Assembly: GCF_003481825.1 (NCBI RefSeq)
Contig: NZ_QULW01000019.1
Coordinates: forward strand, 43,813 to 89,187
DNA from: Clostridium sp. OM02-18AC
GTDB taxonomy: Bacteria; Bacillota; Clostridia; Lachnospirales; Lachnospiraceae
Direction: 5' to 3'
DNA: 45,375 bases
In this document: positions 15,487-23,464 of the stretch, in pieces
How positions within the stretch are numbered: the stretch's first letter is position 1
Layout: every line of letters starts with the position of its first letter
Notes under the pieces: model-generated
Database searches by the model: none
What the model saw: only the letters and a program-made list of their open reading frames with translations
Told to the model about the DNA's origin: nothing
Position numbers and translations under genes: made by a program

Positions 15487-15564
15487 GCGCCAAAGGAAAG
15501 CATTTGCGGCGAATATACGAAACAAGTGTCGAAAAAATGCATCCGCGGCGAAGATACCAAATAA
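15454..15564 (+). repeat. 39-base tandem repeat at the end of purF (three copies)
   Basis: The core GCGGCGAATATACGAA begins at 15467, recurs at 15506 and, slightly changed, at 15545, a period of exactly 39 bases or 13 codons. The purF stop TAA lies in the first copy, where the second copy has CAA. In the purF frame the region after the stop stays open to a TAA at 15562-15564. Confidence 0.85.
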
Positions 15565-15589
15565 TCAATCAAAATATTGGAGGGTTCTT

Positions 15590-17020
15590 ATGAACGACAG
15601 ATACCAAAGCCCGTTGTCCGAGCGTTACGCAAGCAAGGAGATGCAGTACATCTTCTCCCCGGACAAGAAATTCAAAACCTGGAGAAAATTATGGATCGCG
15701 CTGGCTGAGACTGAGAAAGAGTTAGGCCTGCCGATTACCCAGGAGCAGATCGACGAGTTAAAGGCACATGCCGAGGATATCAACTATGAAGTCGCAAAAG
15801 AGCGTGAACGTCTGGTGCGCCACGATGTCATGTCCCATGTATACGCTTACGGTCAGCAGTGTCCGAAGGCAAAAGGGATCATCCATCTGGGTGCAACCTC
15901 CTGCTATGTAGGTGATAACACGGACCTCATCATCATGACCGAGGGCTTAAAGCTGGTTCGTAAAAAACTCATCAACGTGATGGCAGAGCTGGCAAAATTC
16001 GCAGACAAGTACAAAAACCAGCCGACCCTGGCATTTACCCATTTCCAGCCTGCACAGCCGACTACCGTTGGTAAGAGAGCAACGCTTTGGCTCAATGAGC
16101 TTTGTCTGGATTTAGAGGATCTGGATCATGTCCTTTCTACCATGAAGCTTCTTGGCTCCAAGGGAACCACCGGTACCCAGGCAAGTTTCCTGGAACTCTT
16201 TGAGGGAGACCATGAGAAATGCCGCAAGGCAGACCAGATGATCGCCGAGAAGATGGGCTTTTCTGCATGCTATCCGGTTTCCGGCCAGACCTACTCCCGT
16301 AAGGTAGATACCCGTGTCCTGAATGTTCTTGCAGGAATCGCGCAGAGCGCCCACAAGTTCAGCAATGACATTCGTCTGCTGCAGCACTTAAAAGAAGTGG
16401 AAGAGCCGTTTGAGAAGAACCAGATTGGTTCCTCCGCAATGGCATACAAGAGAAACCCGATGCGCAGCGAGCGTATCGCATCTCTTTCCAACTATGTAAT
16501 GAGCGATGTCATGAACCCGATGATGGTTGCTTCCACCCAGTGGTTCGAGCGTACCTTAGATGACTCCGCAAACAAGCGTTTAAGCATTCCGGAAGGCTTC
16601 CTGGCCATCGACGGTATCCTGGATCTGTACTTAAATGTTGTAGACGGCCTGGTGGTATATCCGAAGGTGATTGAGAAGCATTTTATGGCAGAGCTTCCGT
16701 TCATGGCAACCGAGAACATCATGATGGATGCAGTAAAGGCAGGCGGCGACCGTCAGGAGCTGCATGAGCGCATCCGCCAGCTTTCCATGGAAGCAGGCAG
16801 AAATGTCAAGGAAAAAGGTCTGGACAACAACCTGTTAGAGCTCATTGCGGCAGATCCGGCATTTGGACTTTCCTTAGAAGACTTAAAGGCATGCATGGAG
16901 CCGTCCCGCTATGTAGGACGTGCACCGCAGCAGGTAGACGAATTCTTAGGCGAAGTAGTCAATCCGATCCTGGAGGCAAACAAGGGAGACCTCGGTATGA
17001 CCGCAGAGATTAACGTATAA
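15590..17020 (+). CDS. purB: Adenylosuccinate lyase
   Basis: Cleaves SAICAR and adenylosuccinate, acting in both the common and the AMP branches of purine synthesis. The 476-residue protein belongs to the fumarase/aspartase superfamily: the signature GSSAMAYKRNPMRSE carries the mobile catalytic loop, and HDVMSH and the TQAS region supply the other active-site parts. It starts MNDRYQSPLSERYASKEMQY, typical for the longer clostridial form. A TTGGAGGG site precedes the ATG. It lies 103 bases behind purF across the tandem repeat and ends in a terminator, so purF-purB are probably one transcript. Confidence 0.97.
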   Translation: MNDRYQSPLSERYASKEMQYIFSPDKKFKTWRKLWIALAETEKELGLPITQEQIDELKAHAEDINYEVAKERERLVRHDVMSHVYAYGQQCPKAKGIIHLGATSCYVGDNTDLIIMTEGLKLVRKKLINVMAELAKFADKYKNQPTLAFTHFQPAQPTTVGKRATLWLNELCLDLEDLDHVLSTMKLLGSKGTTGTQASFLELFEGDHEKCRKADQMIAEKMGFSACYPVSGQTYSRKVDTRVLNVLAGIAQSAHKFSNDIRLLQHLKEVEEPFEKNQIGSSAMAYKRNPMRSERIASLSNYVMSDVMNPMMVASTQWFERTLDDSANKRLSIPEGFLAIDGILDLYLNVVDGLVVYPKVIEKHFMAELPFMATENIMMDAVKAGGDRQELHERIRQLSMEAGRNVKEKGLDNNLLELIAADPAFGLSLEDLKACMEPSRYVGRAPQQVDEFLGEVVNPILEANKGDLGMTAEINV

Positions 17021-17148
17021 AAGAATGTTTGATGTAATAGGAATTATTTTCTGAGTCTTATTTTCAATGTATGGAACATGTCAGAAAATGACAAAACTGA
17101 TAAATTACAGTAATTAATGTTTATAACGTACATTAATAACAAGAGGTA

Positions 17149-17177
17149 GGCAGATTAGAAAATCTGTCTGCCTTTTT
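17149..17177 (+). terminator. Terminator of purB
   Basis: GGCAGA (17149-17154) pairs with TCTGCC (17167-17172), with further partial pairing inside, followed by five T residues. Confidence 0.7.
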
Positions 17178-17188
17178 GTGTTTGCGTA

Positions 17189-17217
17189 TTGATTTTAAAG
17201 CAAGAATCTTATATACT
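17189..17217 (+). promoter_or_regulatory. Sigma-A promoter of purA
   Basis: TTGATT (17189-17194), a 17-base spacer and TATACT (17212-17217). The 348-base gap between purB and purA thus holds a terminator, this promoter and a structured leader. Confidence 0.7.
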
Positions 17218-17223
17218 GTTAAT

Positions 17224-17345
17224 GTTTGCGGAGTCGGCTGATTCCGCATGAGAATATTAGGAATAGCAAGTGGCGGTGCCAGGGCACATTGGTTTTCGAT
17301 GTGCAGCGCGTGAGTAAAAATGCGCGAAGTCCGTACTGTCACGTT
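17224..17345 (+). promoter_or_regulatory. Structured leader of purA
   Basis: A leader of about 145 bases can fold into at least three hairpins: TGCGGA/TCCGCA (17227-17232 with 17243-17248), GCACAT/ATGTGC (17284-17289 with 17299-17304) and CGCG/CGCG (17307-17310 with 17323-17326). It matches no riboswitch class I know. Part of it resembles GC-rich intergenic material elsewhere in the window, so it could be a repeat remnant instead of a regulator. Confidence 0.35.
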
Positions 17346-17368
17346 AAGCACAACAAAGGAGACGAATT

Positions 17369-18661
17369 ATGTCAAAGGTAGATGTAGTTATTGGATGTTT
17401 TTATGGCGATGAAGGTAAGGGAAAAGTAATCGATTATCTTGCAACGAATGCAGATATCGCTGTCCGTGCAACCGGTGGTGATAACGCAGGCCATACAATC
17501 GAAGCAAACGGAGTGAAATACGCAATGCGTCTGATTCCGTCCGGAATCCTGTCCGGTCATACCATTGGCGTAATCGGCAACGGCGTTGTTATGAACCCGC
17601 AGGTGCTGTTAGGTGAGATCGAAAACTTAAAAGCACACGGATACGATATCGACAACCACTTAAAAATCAGTGACAAGACCCATGTGATCCTGCCATACCA
17701 TCCGATGTTAGACCGCGCACTGGAGAAAGCAAGAAAGGCTTCCAAGATCGGCACCACCTGCAGAGGTATCGGACCGACCTACTGTGACAAGTACGAGCGC
17801 GCAGGTTTAAGAGTTGAGGATCTGTACGCAGACAACTTCAAGAGCCATCTGGAAGAGCTGGTAGAATCCAGAAAAGCACTCTTAAAGTTCTATGATCCGG
17901 AAGACACCACCATTGATGAAAAACTGAACTTTGAAGAGGTATATAAGACCTATACCGAGTACGCAGAGCAGTTAAAGCCGTTCGTATGTGACACTGTAAC
18001 TTATCTGCACAAAGCACTGGAAGAGGATAAGAAGGTCATCGTAGAGGGTGCTCAGGCAACCTTACTTGACATCGACTTCGGTTCCTATCCGTATGTAACC
18101 TCCTCCAATCCGACTATCGGCGGTATCATCACCGGAACCGGTTTAAGCGCATCCGATATCGGCAATGTATATGGCATCATCAAGGCTTACTCCAGCCGTG
18201 TCGGCGAGGGCCCGTTCGTAACCGAGCTGCTCGACGAGACCGGTGATAAGATCCGTGACCTTGGTCATGAGTACGGTACCGTAAGCGGCAGACCGCGTCG
18301 CTGTGGCTGGCTGGATCTGGTAACCTTAAAATATGCAAAGCGTCTGAATGGTCTGACCGGAATCTCCGTAAACCACTTAGACACCATCGGTAAGTTCGAC
18401 AAGATCAAAGTCTGCGTTGCTTATGACTGCAACGGGGTACAGACCGAGGACTTCTCAACCAACTTAAAGTTCTTAGAGAACAGCAAGCCGGTATACAAAG
18501 AGTTCGATGGTAACTTCGGTGACATCTCTGGCTGCAAGACCTTCGAGGAGCTTCCGGAGAATGCAAAGGCATACATCAACTTCATCGAGGATTATATCAA
18601 AGTTCCGGTAAAATTCATCGGAACCGGCGCAGGACGCGAGGCAATGATCGTACGCCTGTAA
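17369..18661 (+). CDS. purA: Adenylosuccinate synthetase
   Basis: Joins IMP and aspartate using GTP, the first step from IMP to AMP. The 430-residue enzyme begins with the GTP loop CFYGDEGKGKVIDYL and contains the GDNAGHT segment, SSRVGEGPF and the GRPRRCGWLDL region, all typical of PurA. Length is normal. The ATG follows AAAGGAG at 9 bases. It has its own promoter and terminator, separate from purF-purB. It marks the last core gene before the accessory segment. Confidence 0.98.
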   Translation: MSKVDVVIGCFYGDEGKGKVIDYLATNADIAVRATGGDNAGHTIEANGVKYAMRLIPSGILSGHTIGVIGNGVVMNPQVLLGEIENLKAHGYDIDNHLKISDKTHVILPYHPMLDRALEKARKASKIGTTCRGIGPTYCDKYERAGLRVEDLYADNFKSHLEELVESRKALLKFYDPEDTTIDEKLNFEEVYKTYTEYAEQLKPFVCDTVTYLHKALEEDKKVIVEGAQATLLDIDFGSYPYVTSSNPTIGGIITGTGLSASDIGNVYGIIKAYSSRVGEGPFVTELLDETGDKIRDLGHEYGTVSGRPRRCGWLDLVTLKYAKRLNGLTGISVNHLDTIGKFDKIKVCVAYDCNGVQTEDFSTNLKFLENSKPVYKEFDGNFGDISGCKTFEELPENAKAYINFIEDYIKVPVKFIGTGAGREAMIVRL

Positions 18662-18687
18662 AAATAGTAATATTGTTAACGTAATAG

Positions 18688-18727
18688 AGCCGTGAAAGCT
18701 GCCTTTCGGTAGCTTCCACGGCTTTTG
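18688..18727 (+). terminator. Terminator of purA
   Basis: GAGCCGTGAAAGCT and AGCTTCCACGGCTT form an imperfect stem around a TTTCGG loop, followed by T residues. Confidence 0.75.
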
Positions 18728-18763
18728 TCTTATTTCAGCAGACGAAAAAATAAGACTCTGTTT

Positions 18764-18821
18764 TATAATCGTGATTCACGTATTATAAAATATTGACTAT
18801 GTATGCATGGTGTCATATATT
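18764..18821 (+). promoter_or_regulatory. Promoter and candidate operator of the RelB-like gene
   Basis: TTGACT (18793-18798), a 17-base spacer and TATATT (18816-18821) give a good promoter. Just upstream, TATAATCGTGA (18764-18774) and TCACGTATTATA (18776-18787) form an inverted repeat with one extra base, a plausible site for autoregulation as is usual for RelB-type antitoxins. Confidence 0.55.
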
Positions 18822-18849
18822 ATATATAATCGATGAGGAGGTATCATTT

Positions 18850-19173
18850 ATGGAACCAATGGGAATTGTACAGGCTCGCACACCGGAGCGGATCAAAGAA
18901 AACGCAGCAAATATTTTGGATAAACTTGGATTGAACATGTCTACGTATATCAATATGGCTTTGAACCAGTTAATTATTCAAGAAGGAATTCCGTTTTCTG
19001 TTAAGCTGACAAAATCCTCCTATACGAATGCGGAAAAAATCAATGAGGTAGCTGCAACATTAAAACTTGAAGGATTACATTTAGACGAGAATGACATACA
19101 GTTAATGCAGGAGATTCAGCATGGAAATATCAGTTTTGAACAAGCACGAGAGAAAATATTAAACGAGGTGTAA
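18850..19173 (+). CDS. RelB/DinJ family antitoxin, orphan
   Basis: A 107-residue ribbon-helix-helix protein. The N-terminal pattern VQARTPERIKENAANILDKL, then GLNMSTYINMALNQLIIQEG and IPFSV, is that of DinJ/RelB antitoxins, which bind DNA as dimers and neutralise a RelE/YafQ-type RNase. The C-terminal half, where toxin binding occurs, continues to ISFEQAREKILNEV. The ATG at 18850 follows GAGGAGG; the longer open frame from 18793 would start inside the promoter. No toxin gene follows: the next 150 bases hold only short frames of 23-27 codons. It may have lost its partner or serve as a lone regulator. Confidence 0.8.
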   Translation: MEPMGIVQARTPERIKENAANILDKLGLNMSTYINMALNQLIIQEGIPFSVKLTKSSYTNAEKINEVAATLKLEGLHLDENDIQLMQEIQHGNISFEQAREKILNEV

Positions 19174-19328
19174 AATGTCAGATACGAAATGCTATCAGCC
19201 AGCCAAAAATCTTTTCTGTGTGAGTACAGCGAAATGGAAGAGGTGATTCGTAAATGTATTTACAAACAATAGAATCACACTATGAGTCATAATAAGAGAT
19301 TCCGGAAATAATAGGAGACAGGAGAAAA
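19174..19328. other. Gap behind the antitoxin without a recognisable toxin
   Basis: Two short overlapping frames are present, 19175-19246 (23 codons, MSDTKCYQPAKNLFCVSTAK...) and 19187-19270 (27 codons, MLSASQKSFLCEYSEMEEVI...). Neither has a ribosome site nor resembles RelE or YafQ. They may be the debris of a lost gene. Confidence 0.3.
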
Positions 19329-19508
19329 ATGAGTAGTATAAGGGCGTTTGTAATCACAATTTTTGTAGGCTGGCTCAGTTCTGTGATTTGTGAAACCATG
19401 CTTTGGCCTCAACTAGGTTCGATTTTTGCAATTGCAACAATGGGCGCATTTATTCTTAAATCTATAGAGAATTTAAAGGAAGGCTCATCAGAAGATGCAA
19501 AATCATAG
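19329..19508 (+). CDS. Small membrane protein A (59 aa)
   Basis: A tiny protein with two hydrophobic segments, FVITIFVGWLSSVIC and LGSIFAIATMGAFIL, and a short charged tail ending SSEDAKS. The ATG follows AGGAGACAGGAG at a good distance. It is clearly similar to the next gene: both share a V-T-I-x-V-G-x-x-S-S-x-I block in the first helix and A-I/V-A-x-M-G-A-F-I in the second, with a Trp and Pro between. The family is unknown to me; holin-like, toxin-like or membrane-stress roles are all open. Confidence 0.7.
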   Translation: MSSIRAFVITIFVGWLSSVICETMLWPQLGSIFAIATMGAFILKSIENLKEGSSEDAKS

Positions 19509-19553
19509 TATTATAAATCAGAAAATCGATAGTTGACAAGGGAGTGTGATTGC

Positions 19554-19709
19554 ATGGGAAAAGCAATTTTAGCAATGATTGTAACCATAATGGTTGGGTT
19601 TATGAGCAGTGCCATCTTTGCAAACTGGGTCAATGCACCAGAGTGGGGTGTTATCCTTGCTGTTGCTGTGATGGGTGCATTTATTATTCTTTTCAATGAT
19701 AAGAAGTAA
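19554..19709 (+). CDS. Small membrane protein B (51 aa), paralogue of A
   Basis: Begins MGKAILAMIVTIMVGFMSSA and ends AVMGAFIILFNDKK; two membrane segments with a short loop (NWVNAPEWG). It aligns end to end with the preceding 59-residue protein, so the pair arose by duplication. Spacing is 45 bases and the ribosome site is AAGGGAG, a little far from the ATG. The two are probably cotranscribed. No catalytic motif is present. Confidence 0.7.
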   Translation: MGKAILAMIVTIMVGFMSSAIFANWVNAPEWGVILAVAVMGAFIILFNDKK

Positions 19710-19758
19710 GTGACTTCCAGCTTGGAGAACTGGTGAAATCAACGATTGCGAGAAAAAA

Positions 19759-20334
19759 ATGGAATTTAAGAATTTATTACCAGCTCAAAATCGTGATGAG
19801 TTACGAGAATGGTTTTCGGAAAATTATAACAAAGAAACCGAATGCTGGGTAGTTGTAAAGCGTGGACGTCCAGTAGATAATGGAACTTTTTGGTATATAG
19901 ATGCAGTCGAAGAAGCCATGTGTTTTGGCTGGATTGATAGCACCACGAAGAAAATGGATAACGGAATAACGGCACAAAGATTAGCACCCAGAAGAAAAAA
20001 CAGTTTGTGGTCTGATTTAAATAAAGAACGTTGTCGGAGAATGGAGCGATTAGGGCGTATGACGGATGCTGGAAGAGCAGTTTTGCCGGATATGTCTGAA
20101 AATGGTTTTGTTATTGACAAGATGATTTTAGACGCATCGCAAATAGACGCTGAAATTTGGGAGAATTTTCAAAAATTCCCGCCGCTCTATCAGCGTGTGA
20201 GAATTGATACGATCCAGATTAAGAAAAAGCATCCAGAACTGTTCCAAAGTCGCTTACAAAAATTTTTAGATAACACCAAGGCGGGGATTATGTATGGCGA
20301 ATGGAATGATAATGGACGCTTACTTACAGACTGA
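19759..20334 (+). CDS. YdeI/OmdA family protein
   Basis: A 191-residue cytosolic protein of the OmdA (bacteriocin-protection, YdeI) family. Characteristic parts are the TFWYIDAVEEAMCFGWIDS segment (about 44-62), RLAPRRKNSLWSDLNKER (about 75-92) and RLGRMTDAGRA, followed by the helical C-terminal half with a long Lys/Gln-rich helix. The biochemical function of the family is not settled. The ATG has no strong ribosome site (GCGAGAAAAAA), which fits weak expression or coupling to upstream genes. Its 3' end overlaps the last codons of the truncated LysR remnant on the other strand by 15 bases. Confidence 0.85.
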   Translation: MEFKNLLPAQNRDELREWFSENYNKETECWVVVKRGRPVDNGTFWYIDAVEEAMCFGWIDSTTKKMDNGITAQRLAPRRKNSLWSDLNKERCRRMERLGRMTDAGRAVLPDMSENGFVIDKMILDASQIDAEIWENFQKFPPLYQRVRIDTIQIKKKHPELFQSRLQKFLDNTKAGIMYGEWNDNGRLLTD

Positions 20335-21030
20335 CAGATTGCAGTTTACCGAACCACCAGCGGTTTTGATCAAAACATCAGGCAGGGCAGAAATCGGAAT
20401 CGCGATCCGGTTTTCTGCGGTAACCCGGTAATTTTCGGAGACATCGGTTACGAAACAGGGCAGGGAGGAGGCCTGGACCAGTTCCTGAAAGCTATAGCGG
20501 TTGTTTTGGGTCAGAAAGCGGGAATCCGGCATTTTTTCTAATACAAAGGACCAGAAGCCGATATCTGGCATTAAAAGCATGTTTTCTCCGTTCATGTCGG
20601 AGAAGGACAGGCTTTTTTTGTTTGCATATTTGTGGTCTTTGGGAAGTGCGAACATCAGGCTTTCGGTTCCCCATTCTTTGAAAAAATAGGAGTCGGAATC
20701 CGGTTTTTCGTGGGTGACGATCAGTTGGTAGTGATTCTGATCCAGTCCCCTGAAAAGCCGTTTGTCTGAGGTCGTGTCGGCCTGCAGAGCCATGTGGGGA
20801 AACAGACCGGTGATCATCGGTGTGAGCGTCCACAAAGGAGCGGGGGCGCAGGTGCCGAGGAAAATCGTGTGGTTTTTCCGGTCAAATTCACGAGCTTTTT
20901 CCGTGAGGGAGTCTGCATCTTCCAGAAGCTTTTTTGCCAGCTCCAGCACATATTCTCCATTTTGATTCAAAGTCAGTTTATTCTTCGTTCGTTCGAACAG
21001 GGTTAATCCCAGATCTTCTTCCAGATTTTT
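20320..21030 (-). pseudogene. LysR family regulator, truncated at both ends
   Basis: The frame contains the second half of a LysR helix-turn-helix (SLKNLEEDLGLTLFERTKNK) and most of the substrate-binding domain, down to IAIPISALPDVLIK. The first helices of the DNA-binding domain are missing: beyond about 21030 the frame continues only as the antisense of a hydrolase fragment. The C-terminus also breaks off early, with the last 14 residues (TAGGSVNCNLSVCK) not LysR-like and overlapping the OmdA gene. About 25 residues are lost at each end. It cannot bind DNA normally and is a gene relic. Confidence 0.8.
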
Positions 21031-21169
21031 CAGTGAAAATGCGTTTGATGCTGCATTGGAACCGAAAGAATTATATGTGGTTGAAGATGCAGAACACATT
21101 GATCTGTGTGACAGAACAGATCGAATCCCATTTGAAAAACTGGCTGATTTTTTCAGTGAAAAGATGTAA
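21026..21169 (+). pseudogene. Alpha/beta hydrolase, C-terminal fragment
   Basis: Read on the plus strand, the sequence encodes RFFSENAFDAALEPKEL, then YVVEDAEHIDLCDRTDRIPF and EKLADFFSEKM and a stop at 21167-21169. This is the usual end of small clostridial alpha/beta hydrolases, with the catalytic His in AEHIDL. Everything before it is missing and replaced by the LysR remnant in the opposite direction. The stop is 11 bases before the next ATG with AAAGGAG between, so the lost gene was once the leading partner of the flavoprotein gene. Confidence 0.75.
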
Positions 21170-21180
21170 AGGAGCAATTT

Positions 21181-21723
21181 ATGAGCAAAAAGGCATTAGT
21201 GATTTCAACCAGTCTTCGTCAGAACAGCAATTCAGATATGCTTGCAGAAGCATTTGTAAAAGGAGCGAAGGAGGCTGGAAATCAGGTTGTAGAAATTAGT
21301 TTAAAAAATAAAACAATCAACTTCTGCAAAGGATGTTTAGCCTGTCTGAAACTTGGACATTGTGTGATTGCTGATGATGCAATAGATATTGCAAAGCAGA
21401 TGCATGATGCAGAAGTGATTGCTTTTGCAACGCCTGTTTATTACTATGAAATGGCTGGTCAGATGAAAACAATGCTTGACAGAGCCAATCCATTATATGG
21501 GACAGATTATGCTTTTGAAGATGTTTATCTTTTAAGTACGGCTGCAGAAGCTGAAGAGGGTGTTGATAGCCGGGCAATCAGTGGTCTGGAAGGATGGATT
21601 GAGTGTTTTGAACGCGCCAGACTTGCTGGAACTGTCTTTGCCGGAGGTGTAGATGATGCCGGAACAATAAAAGGGCATAAGGCAATTGAAGAGGCATATC
21701 AATTAGGAAAAGCAATTTCATAA
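21181..21723 (+). CDS. NAD(P)H-dependent flavin reductase / iron-sulfur flavoprotein
   Basis: A 180-residue flavodoxin-fold protein. The N-terminal LVISTSLRQNSNSDMLAEAF is the FMN phosphate loop, and FCKGCLACLKLGHC places Cys at 49, 52, 55 and 61, the compact cluster motif of iron-sulfur flavoproteins. FATPVYYYEMAGQMKTMLDR is the second FMN contact. Such proteins pass electrons to quinones, oxygen species or aldehyde-linked partners in anaerobes. The start follows AAAGGAG. It is intact between a hydrolase fragment and a converging LysR gene. Confidence 0.88.
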   Translation: MSKKALVISTSLRQNSNSDMLAEAFVKGAKEAGNQVVEISLKNKTINFCKGCLACLKLGHCVIADDAIDIAKQMHDAEVIAFATPVYYYEMAGQMKTMLDRANPLYGTDYAFEDVYLLSTAAEAEEGVDSRAISGLEGWIECFERARLAGTVFAGGVDDAGTIKGHKAIEEAYQLGKAIS

Positions 21724-21729
21724 TCAAAA

Positions 21730-22644
21730 TTAGTTCATCGAATCTATTGATATGGTTGGCAACAAAGAATCTTTCAGAGCCTGCAGGAATTTTTCGGCAG
21801 GCTTTGAAAGCATTTGTGTTTTTTTCCAGATTAGATACATTGGTATTTCAAGTGCCGGTCTAAGTGGGCGAAAGCAAAGGCTGCTGTTTCCGGTCGTATT
21901 GATGATCTTATCAAAACATATGGCATATCCCATGCCTTCTTCGACGAGAAGGGATGCATTAAATAAAAGGTTATAAGTAGCAACTATGTTTAAATCAGAA
22001 GGTGCTACATTCAGCCATTGCATCAGTTTTCCACCGTTTATTTCTTCTTGGGAGAGAATCAATGGTTTATCTACAAGATCTGCCGGGAAAATCACATCTT
22101 TCCTGGCAAGAGGGGCATCGTTTGGCATAAGAACACCCCAGATATCTTTGGAAGGAAGCGTAAAAGCGTTATATTTCTTTAAATCAACCTGTCCAAAGAT
22201 CATTCCAAAATCAATTAATCCTTTATCCAGATGATCAGTGACAAAATCTGCATTTCCACTGAAAATATGGTAATGAATGCCGGGATATTCTGCCTGCAAG
22301 TTTGACGCTGCTTTGGCAAGGATACGAAGTCCGTCTGTTTCTCCGCTACCAATTGATACATCTCCAAGAATAATGCTATCGGAAAGGGCGATTTCCTGTT
22401 CCGCTTTTTTCACTAATTCAAGGATTTCTTCTGCACGTTTTTTGAGAATCAATCCTTCTTCGGTAAGTGTTACTTTACGGGATCCTTTTGTTCCTCTGAT
22501 CAAAAGCTGTTTTCCAAGTTCCTTTTCCATATTTTTGATCTGAGTAGAAAGTGTAGGCTGTGACAAATGCAGGGATTCGGCTGCGCGAAGGATGCTCTGC
22601 TCTCTTACAACTGCTAAAAAATATTGTAATACACGTATTTCCAT
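21730..22644 (-). CDS. LysR family transcriptional regulator
   Basis: A complete 304-residue regulator: helix-turn-helix at about 3-65 (FLAVVREQSILRAAESLHLS then QPTLSTQIKNMEKELGKQLL) and a periplasmic-binding-like effector domain. The open frame reaches 22728, but MEIRVLQYFLAVV is the normal LysR start and has AAGGATT before it. It diverges from the acetyltransferase gene, with a 190-base AT-rich gap, and converges on the flavoprotein gene. By the usual rule for LysR it probably controls the divergent gene and perhaps the redox genes beside it. Confidence 0.92.
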   Translation of the reverse strand: MEIRVLQYFLAVVREQSILRAAESLHLSQPTLSTQIKNMEKELGKQLLIRGTKGSRKVTLTEEGLILKKRAEEILELVKKAEQEIALSDSIILGDVSIGSGETDGLRILAKAASNLQAEYPGIHYHIFSGNADFVTDHLDKGLIDFGMIFGQVDLKKYNAFTLPSKDIWGVLMPNDAPLARKDVIFPADLVDKPLILSQEEINGGKLMQWLNVAPSDLNIVATYNLLFNASLLVEEGMGYAICFDKIINTTGNSSLCFRPLRPALEIPMYLIWKKTQMLSKPAEKFLQALKDSLLPTISIDSMN

Positions 22645-22834
22645 ATCATAATCCTTTCCGCATTCTCGCAAAATAAATCCTAAAAAGCTGTTTAAGGTTA
22701 TTTTATCATGCAAATATATAATTTTCAACTATACAAATGCATCAAAACTAAGTATTTGCTATGCGCAGAAATTAAATTTATACTTAAGGTGATAAAAGAA
22801 GAGTAAGAAAAAAGTATGAGGAGAAAAATGGAAT

Positions 22835-23446
22835 ATGGGAAAAGAGAAAGAAATGGAATTAATGAGTACAGAGGCATTTGTCAAAGTTCTAAATAGCGGA
22901 AAAAAAGTTACTGCCGGGTCTGATGTACATTTGAAAATGATAGAATTATCCAATGAGGCAATGCAGATTACCGGAAAACTAAATCAGGGATATCATACAC
23001 CAGAAGAAATTCGGTCACTGATGTCAGAACTGACGGGAAGAGTAGTGGATGAGACATTTGGAATGTTTCCACCGTTTTATACGGATTGTGGAAAAAATAT
23101 TCATATCGGTAAAAATGTGTTTATCAATTCAGGGTGTCAGTTTCAGGATCAGGGAGGAATTTACATCGATGACGGAGCTCTGATCGGACATCAGGTAGTG
23201 CTGGCAACATTAAACCATGAGATGGATCCGGGTAAAAGAGCAGATTTACTTCCGGTATCGATTCATATTGGAAAGAATGTATGGATTGGTGCACATGCAA
23301 CCGTTTTGGCAGGAGTGACGATTGGAGACGGAGCTGTCATTGCAGCAGGAGCAGTGGTGACAAAAGATGTTCAATCGAATACAGTGGTCGGAGGCATCCC
23401 TGCAAAAGTGATAAAGAAAATAGAGGTGCAGAAGTCTGAAAGATAG
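22835..23446 (+). CDS. Maltose/galactoside-type O-acetyltransferase
   Basis: A 203-residue acetyl-CoA dependent transferase of the left-handed beta-helix (hexapeptide repeat) family. An N-terminal helical Mac domain (about 1-75) is followed by hexapeptide turns IHIGKNVFINSGCQF, IYIDDGALIGHQVVLAT, IHIGKNVWIGAHATVLAGV and IGDGAVIAAGAVV. LATLNHEMDP supplies the catalytic His and VVGGIPAKVIKKI is the usual C-terminal loop. The acceptor sugar or alcohol is unknown. GAGGAG lies 11 bases before the ATG at 22835. It diverges from the LysR gene. Confidence 0.9.
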   Translation: MGKEKEMELMSTEAFVKVLNSGKKVTAGSDVHLKMIELSNEAMQITGKLNQGYHTPEEIRSLMSELTGRVVDETFGMFPPFYTDCGKNIHIGKNVFINSGCQFQDQGGIYIDDGALIGHQVVLATLNHEMDPGKRADLLPVSIHIGKNVWIGAHATVLAGVTIGDGAVIAAGAVVTKDVQSNTVVGGIPAKVIKKIEVQKSER

Positions 23447-23464
23447 AGTCGGGAGGTGTTGAGA

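Noticed and set aside
15454..15564. Three regular repeats considered as a CRISPR fragment
   Set aside because: Units are contiguous without unique spacers and the first lies in the purF coding frame; they are tandem duplications.
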